A stretch of 64,000 nucleotides of DNA from contig NZ_JAPPRA010000001.1 in assembly GCF_026672375.1 (NCBI RefSeq), positions 2,294,001 through 2,358,000 of the forward strand. Direction: 5' to 3'. Position 1 is the first letter of the stretch. Each line of letters begins with the position of its first letter. Shown in pieces: positions 27,197 to 38,257 of the stretch. Origin of the DNA: Caulobacter sp. SL161. GTDB lineage: Bacteria; Pseudomonadota; Alphaproteobacteria; Caulobacterales; Caulobacteraceae. The position numbers and the translations under genes are program-made. The notes under the pieces were generated by a model. That model had not been told where the DNA came from, did not search any database, and saw only the letters and a list, made by a program, of their open reading frames with translations.

Positions 27197-27526
27197 TCAG
27201 TGCGAGATTCGCGGACGCAGCTTGTAGAGCCCGTGATCGAACGACTCGAAGATCACCGCCGTCTGCGGATGCCCGATGGGCTCGCCGCTGTCGTCGGGCA
27301 GCAGGTTCTGTTCCGAGACATAGGCCACGTAGCTGTTGTCCTCGTTCTCGGCCAACAGATGATAGAACGGCTGGTCCTTGGTCGGCCGGATATCCTCCGG
27401 GATGGACTGCCACCATTCCTCGGTGTTGGCGAAAACCGGATCGACGTCGAACACCACCCCTCTGAAGGGGAAGATCCGGTGCCTGACGACCTGTCCGATC
27501 GCGAATTTGGCGAGACGAGAATTCAT
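27197..27526 (-). CDS. hspQ: HspQ-type heat shock / hemimethylated-DNA-binding protein
   Basis: A 109-residue YccV/HspQ-family protein: AKFAIGQVVRHRIFPFRGVVFDVDP at the start, then QPFYHLLAENEDNSYVAYVSEQNL, both family hallmarks. In enterobacteria HspQ binds hemimethylated oriC DNA in vitro and acts as a Lon-protease specificity factor. In alphaproteobacteria its role is less clear. Single gene. It is transcribed toward phhA with 164 bases between them. Confidence 0.9.
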   Translation of the reverse strand: MNSRLAKFAIGQVVRHRIFPFRGVVFDVDPVFANTEEWWQSIPEDIRPTKDQPFYHLLAENEDNSYVAYVSEQNLLPDDSGEPIGHPQTAVIFESFDHGLYKLRPRISH

Positions 27527-27687
27527 GGCGCTCAGAATAACAGCCGCACCTGACTGATTCCTGAACGTAAATGTCGGGACACGGATATCAAGGCGGCGCC
27601 TTCCGACGGGCGAGTCACATGCTATGGTCGACTCGAAATGAGGCGTCGCAGCTGTTCGCGACGCCTGCGAGACAGGTGGTTAGGACC

Positions 27688-28794
27688 ATGTCGGAGGCGC
27701 CGCGCGCGCCCGGCGCGCCGAGTGGGCGGCGCCGGCGGTCGCCGGAGGAGACGTCGTGCTATGCGGCGCTCGATCTGGGGACCAACAACTGCCGCCTTTT
27801 GGTGGCCACGCCGAGCCCGCGCGGATTCCGCGTGGTCGAGGCGTATTCCCGCATCGTGCGTCTGGGCGAGGGGCTGTCGCAGAGCGGCCAGCTGTCGGAC
27901 GCCGCCATGGAGCGCTCGCTGGCGGCGCTGAAGGTCTGCGCCGAGAAGATCCGTCGCCGTAAGGCGATCCGCGTCAAGGCGGTGGCGACCCAGGCCTGTC
28001 GCGGCGCGACCAACGGCCCTGACTTCGTGCGACGGGTTCACGAGGAAACTGGGCTTAAGCTGCAGATCATCAGCCCGCGCGAGGAGGCCCAGCTATCCGT
28101 CGCCGGGTGTATGAGCCTGTTTGATCGCCAGCAGGACGCGGCGTTGGTCGTCGATGTCGGCGGCGGCTCGACGGAGCTGTCCTGGGTGGACCTGAAGGGC
28201 GGTGGCCTCGACGCCAAGCCCCGTCAGTTCGCGGCCTGGAAGCTGCCGATCAAGGCCTGGCTGTCGATCCCCGTCGGTGTGGTGACCCTGGCCGAGCGCT
28301 TTCCGGAGGGCGAGCAGGCCAACCCCGTCTGGTTCCGCGCCATGGTCGATGACGTGAAGGCCCGGATCGAGACCTTCCCGCACGCTGAGCCGATGCGGAA
28401 GGTCTTCGCGGAGGGCAGGGCGCATCTGGTCGGGACGTCCGGCGCCATCACCAGCCTCGCGGGCCTGCACCTGGGCTTGGCGCGCTATGACCGTAACGTG
28501 GTCGACGGACTCTGGATGAACCGGACGGACTGTGACGCGGCGGCGGATCGCTTGCTGGCCCTGACCTCGTCGGAGCGCGCGGCGGAGCCCTGCATCGGGG
28601 CCGACCGCGCGGACCTCGTATTGGCCGGCGCGGCGATCCTTCAGGCCGTGCAGGAGCTCTGGCCATGTTCGCGCGTGCGTGTGGCCGATCGAGGGCTTAG
28701 AGAGGGGCTGTTGTTGTCCCTGATGTCCGATCAGCAGCGGCGCCCTCGTCGGCGTCGTCGCGGCGGCGCCTCCAAGAAGTCTGAAGCCGCATGA
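27688..28794 (+). CDS. Ppx/GppA-family exopolyphosphatase/pppGpp phosphohydrolase
   Basis: A protein of about 368 residues of the ASKHA fold. After a basic, Pro-rich N-terminus, CYAALDLGTNNCRLLVATP is the phosphate-1 loop. IVRLGEGLSQSGQLSDAAMERSL is the family block, and ALVVDVGGGSTELSWVD the phosphate-2 loop with the catalytic Glu region. GTSGAITSLAG follows. Enzymes of the family hydrolyse polyphosphate or pppGpp. The frame is open from 27571, but ATG 27688 gives the usual start. The basic C-terminus (QQRRPRRRRRGGASKKS) could bind RNA or polyphosphate. Overlaps rlmE by ATGA. Confidence 0.9.
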   Translation: MSEAPRAPGAPSGRRRRSPEETSCYAALDLGTNNCRLLVATPSPRGFRVVEAYSRIVRLGEGLSQSGQLSDAAMERSLAALKVCAEKIRRRKAIRVKAVATQACRGATNGPDFVRRVHEETGLKLQIISPREEAQLSVAGCMSLFDRQQDAALVVDVGGGSTELSWVDLKGGGLDAKPRQFAAWKLPIKAWLSIPVGVVTLAERFPEGEQANPVWFRAMVDDVKARIETFPHAEPMRKVFAEGRAHLVGTSGAITSLAGLHLGLARYDRNVVDGLWMNRTDCDAAADRLLALTSSERAAEPCIGADRADLVLAGAAILQAVQELWPCSRVRVADRGLREGLLLSLMSDQQRRPRRRRRGGASKKSEAA

Positions 28795-29501
28795 GTGACG
28801 AAGAGCCGCCCCGCAAGCGCATGGTCAAGCCGCCGGCCGGCGGCAATGAAGGCGGACGCGGCAAGCCCGCGCGCCTGAAGACCGCCTACGGCCGCACCCC
28901 CAGCCAGCAGGCCTGGCTGGAGCGCCAGATCAATGACCCGTTCTCGGCCAAGGCCCGGGCGCTGGGCTATCGCAGCCGAGCGGCGTTCAAGATCAGCGAG
29001 ATCGACGACAAGTTTCACTTCTTCCGCAAGGGCGCGAAGGTCATCGACCTGGGTTGCGCGCCGGGCGGCTGGCTGCAGATCGCCGTCGAACGCGGCGTGA
29101 CGACCCTGGCGGGGATCGACCTCCTGCCGGTCGACCCCGTGGCGCCCGCTCACCTGCTGGAGATGGACTTCACCGCCGACGGCGCGCCCGCGAAGCTTCT
29201 GGAGTTGCTGGGCGGCGAACCTGATCTCGTCATGTCCGACATGGCGCCCAACACCGTGGGCCACCGCGAGACCGACCACCTGCGGATCGTCGGCCTGATC
29301 GAGATCGCCGCCGAGTTCGCCATCGATGTCTTGAAGCCCGGCGGCGCGTTCGTCGCCAAGGCGTTCCAGGGCGGCGAGACGGCCGAGATCATCGGCAAGC
29401 TCAAGCGCCATTTCGACAAGGTCCAGCACTTCAAGCCCAAGGCCAGCCGGCAGGACAGCTCGGAGGTCTTCCTGGTCGCGACGGGATTTAAAGGGCGGTG
29501 A
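28791..29501 (+). CDS. rlmE: 23S rRNA 2'-O-ribose U2552 methyltransferase RlmE
   Basis: RlmE/FtsJ (236 aa) methylates U2552 in the 23S rRNA A-loop, late in 50S assembly. SAM-binding site VIDLGCAPGGWLQIAV; catalytic residues of the K-D-K-E tetrad seen in SRAAFKISEID (Lys), VMSDMAPNTVGHRETDH (Asp), and GGAFVAKAFQGGE (Lys). The N-terminal 30 residues are basic and disordered-looking, as in other alphaproteobacteria. Coupled to the ppx-like gene upstream; the K+ channel gene begins immediately after. Confidence 0.95.
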   Translation: MSDEEPPRKRMVKPPAGGNEGGRGKPARLKTAYGRTPSQQAWLERQINDPFSAKARALGYRSRAAFKISEIDDKFHFFRKGAKVIDLGCAPGGWLQIAVERGVTTLAGIDLLPVDPVAPAHLLEMDFTADGAPAKLLELLGGEPDLVMSDMAPNTVGHRETDHLRIVGLIEIAAEFAIDVLKPGGAFVAKAFQGGETAEIIGKLKRHFDKVQHFKPKASRQDSSEVFLVATGFKGR

Positions 29502-29515
29502 GGCAAGGGGAGCGC

Positions 29516-32097
<2,582 letters not shown>

Positions 32098-32100
32098 CCG

Positions 32101-32496
32101 ATGCGGATGGCCTTCGAGCTGCAGATGATCGCCGTGGCGGTCGCCATCGGGATCCTTAACCTGCTCTGGGCGTCGGCCGCCGCCCAGCCGCAGCGCGGCT
32201 TGAAGTGGAATGTCGGTCCCCGCGACGAGACGATCGAGCTGACCGGCATGGCCGGTCGGCTCACGCGGGCCTTCGCCAATTTCCGCGAGACCTTCCCGTT
32301 CTTCGTGGCCTTGGTGATCATCGACTACCTCGGCGGTCGCCTGGGTGATCTGACGGTCTATGGCGCGGCGCTGTATGTCGCCGCCCGCGCGGCCTATCTG
32401 CCCCTCTATGCATTCGGCGTGCCCTATGTCCGCAGCCTGGTCTGGCTGGCGTCGATGGTCGGGATTCTGATGCTGCTCGCGGCCCTGGTGGTCTGA
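32101..32496 (+). CDS. MAPEG-family membrane protein
   Basis: A 131-residue, four-helix membrane protein. Segments are at ELQMIAVAVAIGILNLLWAS, FPFFVALVIIDYL, VYGAALYVAARAAYLPLYAF and LVWLASMVGILMLLAALVV. The block GRLTRAFANFRETFPFF (Arg/Asn/Glu around the second helix) is characteristic of MAPEG (membrane-associated eicosanoid/glutathione metabolism) proteins. Bacterial members have unknown roles, sometimes glutathione-dependent. Three bases after guaB and overlapping the next gene by TGATG, so part of the guaB-guaA transcription unit. Confidence 0.85.
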   Translation: MRMAFELQMIAVAVAIGILNLLWASAAAQPQRGLKWNVGPRDETIELTGMAGRLTRAFANFRETFPFFVALVIIDYLGGRLGDLTVYGAALYVAARAAYLPLYAFGVPYVRSLVWLASMVGILMLLAALVV

Positions 32497-33773
32497 TGCG
32501 AGACGGAGGACGGGTTTCAGCGGCGATCGAGGTTCTCACCGAGATCGAGGCGCGGCATTTTCCAGTGAAGATGGCGCTGAAGCGCTGGGGCGAGACCGCG
32601 CGCTACGCCGGGTCCAAGGACCGGGCGTTCGTCTCGGGGCTGGTCCTGGACGGCCTGCGCCGCAAGCGCTCGCTCGGCTGGATGATGGCCGACAGTACGG
32701 CGCGCGGCGTCATGCTAGGCGTGCTGGCCTTTGTCTGGAAGTGGCCGCTCGAGCGCATCGCCGAGGCCGCTGCGGAGGAGCACGGCTTCGGCGCCCTGAC
32801 GGATGTCGAGCGCGAGCGTCTGACCGCTCCGATTTCCACCGAGGGCGCGCCGGCGCCCGTGGCGGGTGACTATCCGGACTGGCTGGAGCCGCATCTGGCG
32901 CGCGCCCTGGGTCCTGACCAGGCCGCCGAGATGCGGGCGCTTTCGGAGCGCGCGCCGGTCGATCTGCGGGTCAATACGCTGAAGACCGATGTCGAGCGCT
33001 GCGCCAAGGCTCTGGCCCTGATCGACGCCGCGCCGGCCGGCGTCTTGCCGACCGCCTTCCGCATTCCCGCGCCCGCCGCCGCCGATCGCACGCCGTCGGT
33101 GGAGGCCGTGCCCGCCTTCTCGAAGGGCTGGTTCGAGGTGCAGGACCTGGGCTCCCAGATCGCCGCCGCCGTGGCAGGCGATGTGAAGGGCAAGCAGGTT
33201 CTCGACTTTTGCGCCGGCGGGGGCGGCAAGACCCTGGCCCTGGCGGCCGCCATGGGCAACAGCGGCCAGATCTTCGCCCACGACAGCGACGCCCGACGCT
33301 TGGCCGACACCATCCGTCGCGGCCAACGGGCGGGGGTTCGCAACCTGCAGATCCGCTCGCCGATCGAGGCCACGCCTCTGAAGGGCCTGGAAGGCAAGAT
33401 CGACGTCGTCTTCGTCGACGCCCCCTGCACCGGCGCGGGCACCTGGCGTCGCCACCCCGACGCCAAGTGGCGTTTGTCGCCCGACCAGCTGGCCAAGCGC
33501 CAGATCGAGCAGGACAGCGTGCTGGAGGACGCCGCGACCTTCGTGAAGGCCGGCGGTCGCATGATCTATGTGACCTGTTCGCTGCTGACCGAGGAGAACG
33601 AGGACCGCGTCGCGGCCTTCCTCGAGCGCCACCCCGAATTCACCGTCAAGCCGATCACCCTGGCCGGGGTCACCCATGTGACTCCGGAAGGCTATCTGCG
33701 CCTGACGCCCCATCGCGCGGGCACGGACGGCTTCTTCGCCGCCGTGCTGCAACGCGCTTCCTATACGCCCTGA
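32496..33773 (+). CDS. RsmB/NOP-family RNA cytosine-C5 methyltransferase
   Basis: A 425-residue SAM-dependent m5C methyltransferase. SAM site VLDFCAGGGGKTLALAAAMG; catalytic motif IV VFVDAPCTGAGTWRRHPDAKW with the Cys-Thr pair; motif VI MIYVTCSLLTEENE with the nucleophilic Cys. The first 130 residues are helical, like the N-terminal domain of RsmB (16S m5C967), but they lack clear NusB-type similarity that I can confirm, so the target site is uncertain. Overlaps the MAPEG gene by one base. guaA starts 45 bases later. Confidence 0.9.
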   Translation: MRDGGRVSAAIEVLTEIEARHFPVKMALKRWGETARYAGSKDRAFVSGLVLDGLRRKRSLGWMMADSTARGVMLGVLAFVWKWPLERIAEAAAEEHGFGALTDVERERLTAPISTEGAPAPVAGDYPDWLEPHLARALGPDQAAEMRALSERAPVDLRVNTLKTDVERCAKALALIDAAPAGVLPTAFRIPAPAAADRTPSVEAVPAFSKGWFEVQDLGSQIAAAVAGDVKGKQVLDFCAGGGGKTLALAAAMGNSGQIFAHDSDARRLADTIRRGQRAGVRNLQIRSPIEATPLKGLEGKIDVVFVDAPCTGAGTWRRHPDAKWRLSPDQLAKRQIEQDSVLEDAATFVKAGGRMIYVTCSLLTEENEDRVAAFLERHPEFTVKPITLAGVTHVTPEGYLRLTPHRAGTDGFFAAVLQRASYTP

Positions 33774-33818
33774 CCGATAGATCAGCCCTCTTGGGCCCGA
33801 CCGCTGGAGACCTCGCCC

Positions 33819-35381
33819 ATGACTCAGAAAACCGACCACCAGCGCGTCCTGATCGTCGACTTCGGCAGCCAGGTCACTCAGCTGATCGCCCGCCGCGTGC
33901 GTGAGGCCGGCGTCTATTGCGAGATCCATCCGTTCGACAAGGCCGAGGCCATCGTCGACGAGTACGCCCCCTCGGCGATCATCCTGTCGGGTGGTCCGGC
34001 CAGCGTGCTGGAGGCCGACAGCCCTCGCATCGGTCGCAAGCTGTTCGATCTGGGCCTGCCGCTGCTGGCCATCTGCTACGGCCAGCAACTGCTGTGCGAC
34101 GTGCTGGGCGGCAAGGTCGAGGGCGGTCACGCGGGCGAGTTCGGCCGCGCCGAACTGACCATCGGCAAGGATAGCCCGATGTTCCAAGACCTGGCCGGCG
34201 TCGGCGGCGTCGAGACGGTCTGGATGAGCCACGGCGATCGCGTCACGGCGATCCCGGAAGGCTTCGAGGTGATCGGCACGTCGACCGGCGCGCCGTTCGC
34301 GGCGATCGCCAATGACGCCAAGAAGATCTACGCTCTGCAGTTCCACCCCGAGGTCTATCACACGGTCAACGGACCGGCGATGTACCGCAACTTCCTGTTC
34401 AACATCGCGGGCTTGAAGGGCGACTGGACCATGGCGGCGTTCCGCCAGGAAATGGTTCAGAAGATCCGTGACCAGGTTGGCGACGGCAAGGTGATCTGCG
34501 GCCTGTCGGGCGGCGTCGACAGCTCTGTGGCCGCTGTGCTGATCCACGAGGCGATCGGCGACCAGCTGACCTGCGTGTTCGTCGACACCGGCCTCTTGCG
34601 CAAGAACGAGGCCGACCAGGTCGTGACCCTGTTCCGCGACCACTACAACATCCCGCTGGTCCACGTGGACGCCGGCGACCTGTTCCTGGGCGAGCTGGCC
34701 GGCGTCAGCGATCCGGAGACCAAGCGCAAGACCATCGGCCGCCTGTTCATCGACGTGTTCGACAAGGAAGCCGCCAAGATCGACGGCGCAGAATTCCTTG
34801 CCCAGGGCACGCTCTATCCGGATGTCGTAGAGAGCGTCTCGGCGCGCGGCGGCCCCTCGGCGGTGATCAAGAGCCACCACAATGTCGGCGGCCTGCCCGA
34901 CTACATGAAGCTGAAGCTGGTCGAGCCGCTGCGCGAGCTGTTCAAGGACGAGGTCCGCGCCCTGGGCGTCGAGCTGGGTCTGGCCCCGGCCTTCGTAGGT
35001 CGCCATCCGTTCCCCGGCCCGGGTCTGGCCATCCGCATCCCGGGCGAGATCACGCCCGAGAAGGTCAAGGTCCTGCAGGACGCCGACGCCATCTATCTGG
35101 AAGAGATCCGTAACGCCGGTCTGTACGACCAGATCTGGCAGGCCTTCGCCGTGCTGCTGCCCGTGAAGACGGTGGGCGTGATGGGCGATGCGCGCACCTA
35201 CGAGAACGTCCTGGCCCTGCGTGCGGTCACCTCGACCGACGGCATGACCGCCGACTTCTTTGAGTTCCCATGGGCTGTGCTCGGCAAGACCGCCACGCGG
35301 ATCATTAACGAGGTCCGGGGCGTGAACCGCGTCGTCTATGACGTCACCAGCAAGCCGCCCGGCACGATCGAGTGGGAGTGA
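33819..35381 (+). CDS. guaA: GMP synthase (glutamine-hydrolysing)
   Basis: GuaA (520 aa) converts XMP to GMP using glutamine and ATP. The N-terminal class I glutamine amidotransferase domain has the nucleophile in [13 protein letters not shown] and the catalytic His/Glu in [10 protein letters not shown]. The ATP-pyrophosphatase domain has the P-loop [15 protein letters not shown] near residue 230. The C-terminal dimerisation domain ends GTIEWE, as in other GuaA proteins. It completes the GMP branch started by guaB. Confidence 0.98.
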   Translation: MTQKTDHQRVLIVDFGSQVTQLIARRVREAGVYCEIHPFDKAEAIVDEYAPSAIILSGGPASVLEADSPRIGRKLFDLGLPLLAICYGQQLLCDVLGGKVEGGHAGEFGRAELTIGKDSPMFQDLAGVGGVETVWMSHGDRVTAIPEGFEVIGTSTGAPFAAIANDAKKIYALQFHPEVYHTVNGPAMYRNFLFNIAGLKGDWTMAAFRQEMVQKIRDQVGDGKVICGLSGGVDSSVAAVLIHEAIGDQLTCVFVDTGLLRKNEADQVVTLFRDHYNIPLVHVDAGDLFLGELAGVSDPETKRKTIGRLFIDVFDKEAAKIDGAEFLAQGTLYPDVVESVSARGGPSAVIKSHHNVGGLPDYMKLKLVEPLRELFKDEVRALGVELGLAPAFVGRHPFPGPGLAIRIPGEITPEKVKVLQDADAIYLEEIRNAGLYDQIWQAFAVLLPVKTVGVMGDARTYENVLALRAVTSTDGMTADFFEFPWAVLGKTATRIINEVRGVNRVVYDVTSKPPGTIEWE

Positions 35382-35394
35382 CGAGGGCGCGCGA

Positions 35395-36291
35395 CTAGCG
35401 CGCTTGTGCGCCGAAGAAGCTCTGGGCCTCTTCCAGGAAGGCCGCCGCCAGTCGGTTCATCGGCGCCAGCGCCGACGTCATGAACGCGTACTCGTGGAGG
35501 ATCTGGGGGCGGAAAACGCGGATCGCGACGCCTGGGCGTGCGAAGTTGTCGGCCAACAGAGCGTTGACGACCGCGACGCCCAAGCCGCCCGCCGCCAGCG
35601 CGCAGGCTGAGCCGACGGTGTGGGTCTCGACCCGGACGTCCGGCCGTACCCCGCGTTCACGGAAGGCGTCGTCGATCTGGCGCCGGGTCCAGGTGCCAGC
35701 GCCCAGCAGCACCAAGGGTTCGCCGCGCAACAATTCGGGCGTCAGCACCGCGTGCGACGCCAGCGGGTGGTTGTCAGGCAGCACACACACCGTCTCGCTG
35801 GTCGACAGCGTGACCGTGGAGATGTCGCTGCGATCGAGCGGCAACTTCACAAACCCGCAGTCGACGGTGCGGTTGGCGACCATGGCGCGGGCGGTCTCGG
35901 TGCTGCGCGACTCGATGGCGATCCGCACCTTGGGAAACCGGGCCATGAAGCGCGGCAGGATGGTCGACAGCACGCTTTCGGACAGGCTGGGCGGCGCCAC
36001 GATTTTTAGCAGGCCGGTATTGAATGCGGCGATGTCGCGCGCCAGAGCGTCGACCCGCTCCAAGCCGCCGAACGCCAGATCGATCTCGTCATAGATGATC
36101 AGCGCCTCAGGCGTCGGGCTAAGGCGCCCGCGCTCGCGATAGAAGAGTTCGAAACCGACCTCCTGTTCCAGCTGGGCGATCAGCCGGCTCACCGCAGGCT
36201 GGGTCAGCCTCATGCGGCCGGCGGCGGCCGTGGCCGAACCGCTCAGCATGGTCTCCCGAAAGGCCTCCAGGCTCCGCAGGTTCAGCTTCAT
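35395..36291 (-). CDS. LysR-family transcriptional regulator
   Basis: A 298-residue LysR regulator. The winged-HTH is at the N-terminus (NLRSLEAFRETMLSGSATAAA; LTQPAVSRLIAQLEQEVG), and a periplasmic-binding-protein-like effector domain spans about residues 90-290. It is transcribed with the CocE/NonD hydrolase 13 bases upstream and, further up, the TonB-dependent receptor, so it probably regulates this minus-strand uptake/hydrolysis operon. The sequence resembles LysR proteins near amino-acid or opine catabolism genes, but the inducer cannot be inferred. Confidence 0.92.
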   Translation of the reverse strand: MKLNLRSLEAFRETMLSGSATAAAGRMRLTQPAVSRLIAQLEQEVGFELFYRERGRLSPTPEALIIYDEIDLAFGGLERVDALARDIAAFNTGLLKIVAPPSLSESVLSTILPRFMARFPKVRIAIESRSTETARAMVANRTVDCGFVKLPLDRSDISTVTLSTSETVCVLPDNHPLASHAVLTPELLRGEPLVLLGAGTWTRRQIDDAFRERGVRPDVRVETHTVGSACALAAGGLGVAVVNALLADNFARPGVAIRVFRPQILHEYAFMTSALAPMNRLAAAFLEEAQSFFGAQAR

Positions 36292-36304
36292 CCAGGCCCT
36301 CGGA

Positions 36305-38206
36305 TCAGCGCGTAACGATCGGCAGCAGCAGGCGCGAGGGCCGCTGGGCGTCCATATAGACCCGATTTTTCGCGCGACGGGGAGTGAAGCCGTAACCTTC
36401 GGGCTCGTTTGTGTTCGGGTTGACGTCGAAGTGGGGGAAGTTGCTCGACGAGATGTCCAGTCGGATGCGGTGGCCTTTCAGGAAACGATTGGCCGTGGGG
36501 AACGCTTCGATCTCGACGAAACAGACCTCCCCCGGGGTCATCCAGGCCTCCCAATCGAAGCGCTCCCGATAGCGGGCGCGGAGGATCCCATGCGTGAGGT
36601 TCATCGCGAACCCGTCGGGATAGTCCTCGGAGGGCGGATGGACGTCGATCAGCTTGACGGTGAAGTCCGTGTCGACCCCATCCGAGCTGACGAAGAGGCG
36701 CGCCCGGATCGGGCCAATAACCTCAACATCGGTCTCCAGCGGCGGTGTTTCGAACACAAGGACGTCCTCGCGATCCCGAAGCGCGCGATAGGGCGGCAGG
36801 CAGCCGAAGATGTGGGGCCCTTCACGCTGGTCGAAGGCTCCGGGCTCCATCACCGGGGCGCCGGAGGCTATGGCGCCGCCGATGGTGGGGACGGGGTTCA
36901 GCGGATCGTGCACGTATTCGAGGAAGGCTTCGTCGACGACCTCTCGTGCGGTCGAGAGGCCGCCGGCGGCGGACAGGAAAAAGTCGGTGACGCGGGCGTC
37001 GCGAGGCGGCCATGCCGTTTCGTCGCGCCAGTGGCCGCCATGATCCAGCCGGCCCTCCGGCGTCTTGCGGCCAGAGCCGCCGCCCATGACGAACAGCTTG
37101 ACCGGGGGCAGGGGGTCTTTGGCGTGTTGGTCAGGCTTGAGCCAGGCGTCGAACCAGGCGAGGCGGAGGGCCACATAGTCTTTCGCCAAGGCCCCATCCA
37201 ACGTCGCCTCGGGGCCGAAGTCGACGTCCCCCGCGTGGGTTACGGAACGCTGACCGTGTGTCCAGGGGCCCAGGATCAGCTTCACCGGCGAACGCTTGCG
37301 ACCCGAAAGGCCCAGAAAGTTCTCGGTCGCCGTGACGGAATAGGGGTCATACCAGCTGCTCATGTGCACCATCGGCACGTCGGCATAGGTGTCATAAGCC
37401 CCGCGCGCATAGACGCCGGTCTGGGTCCAGTAGGGGCCAAAGAGGCCGGTGCGCCATTGGTCCAGCAGGTACTTTTCGTACTCCGGCGCCGCGCTCAGCG
37501 GGGAGTGGCCTTCCGTCCAAGGCATACGCTTGAACCAGGCCTTGAGGTCCTGCGCCTCCAGGGCGGCGAGACGGGCAGGATCGCGCTGGGTTTCGGGGCT
37601 GAGCAGTGCGTGCTTGTAGGCCCACGTCGCCTGCTTCAGTTCGAAGGCTCCGCCCTGGCGGATCCCGGAGTGATAGGCGCTGGAGAAGCCGCCGGAATCG
37701 AGGAACATCGCCGCCAGCGCGGGCGGGGCCAGGCAGGCAGCCGCGCTCTGGACGTGCGCGCCATAGGACAGCCCGTAGGTGGCCACCCGGCCGTCGCACC
37801 AGGGCTGGGCGGCGAGCCACGCGATGGTGTCATAGCCATCCGCGCCTTCGCCCAGGTACTTCTCGAACACGCCTTCCGAAGCGTAGCGCCCGCGGGAGTC
37901 CTGAATGGCGACGACATAGCCGCCCCGGACGAACTCGACCGCCAGTTCGGGCTTCGACTTGGGAATTGGGTCCTTGCGGGTTCGATCGCCGTGATTGGTC
38001 CCGCGCTTGTCATAGGGTGTGCGCTCCAGGAGCACGGGCAGCGGCGTCGACAACGGCTGGCCGTCGACAGCCGGCCGATAGATGTCGATGGCCAGGCGTA
38101 CGCCGTCACGCATGGTCACCATGACGTCGCGCGTGACATGCACGTCGTCGGGCGGCTGGAAGGCGCTGTGGCCTTCATGGCGATCGATGGAAAGGGCGGG
38201 GTTCAA
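36305..38206 (-). CDS. CocE/NonD (X-Pro dipeptidyl-peptidase S15) family hydrolase
   Basis: A 633-residue alpha/beta hydrolase. VMVTMRDGVRLAIDIYRP opens the catalytic domain; the nucleophile is in VATYGLSYGAHVQ (GxSxG). The catalytic Asp/His are expected around LGPWTHGQR. The C-terminal jelly-roll (about residues 400-633) has RLFVSSDGVDTDFTVKLIDVHP and HRIRLDISSSNFPHFDVNPN, the S15 C-terminal signature. Family members hydrolyse esters, acyl-amides or X-Pro dipeptides. Start: TTG 38206 sits 7 bases after a perfect GGAGG (complement of 38214-38218) and no ATG is better placed. No signal peptide, so it acts in the cytoplasm on imported substrate. Confidence 0.9.
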   Translation of the reverse strand: MNPALSIDRHEGHSAFQPPDDVHVTRDVMVTMRDGVRLAIDIYRPAVDGQPLSTPLPVLLERTPYDKRGTNHGDRTRKDPIPKSKPELAVEFVRGGYVVAIQDSRGRYASEGVFEKYLGEGADGYDTIAWLAAQPWCDGRVATYGLSYGAHVQSAAACLAPPALAAMFLDSGGFSSAYHSGIRQGGAFELKQATWAYKHALLSPETQRDPARLAALEAQDLKAWFKRMPWTEGHSPLSAAPEYEKYLLDQWRTGLFGPYWTQTGVYARGAYDTYADVPMVHMSSWYDPYSVTATENFLGLSGRKRSPVKLILGPWTHGQRSVTHAGDVDFGPEATLDGALAKDYVALRLAWFDAWLKPDQHAKDPLPPVKLFVMGGGSGRKTPEGRLDHGGHWRDETAWPPRDARVTDFFLSAAGGLSTAREVVDEAFLEYVHDPLNPVPTIGGAIASGAPVMEPGAFDQREGPHIFGCLPPYRALRDREDVLVFETPPLETDVEVIGPIRARLFVSSDGVDTDFTVKLIDVHPPSEDYPDGFAMNLTHGILRARYRERFDWEAWMTPGEVCFVEIEAFPTANRFLKGHRIRLDISSSNFPHFDVNPNTNEPEGYGFTPRRAKNRVYMDAQRPSRLLLPIVTR

Positions 38207-38257
38207 GACCGGTCCTCCGGATCGGACGGCGGCCCGCAAGCCGCCGTCCTGTCCAGA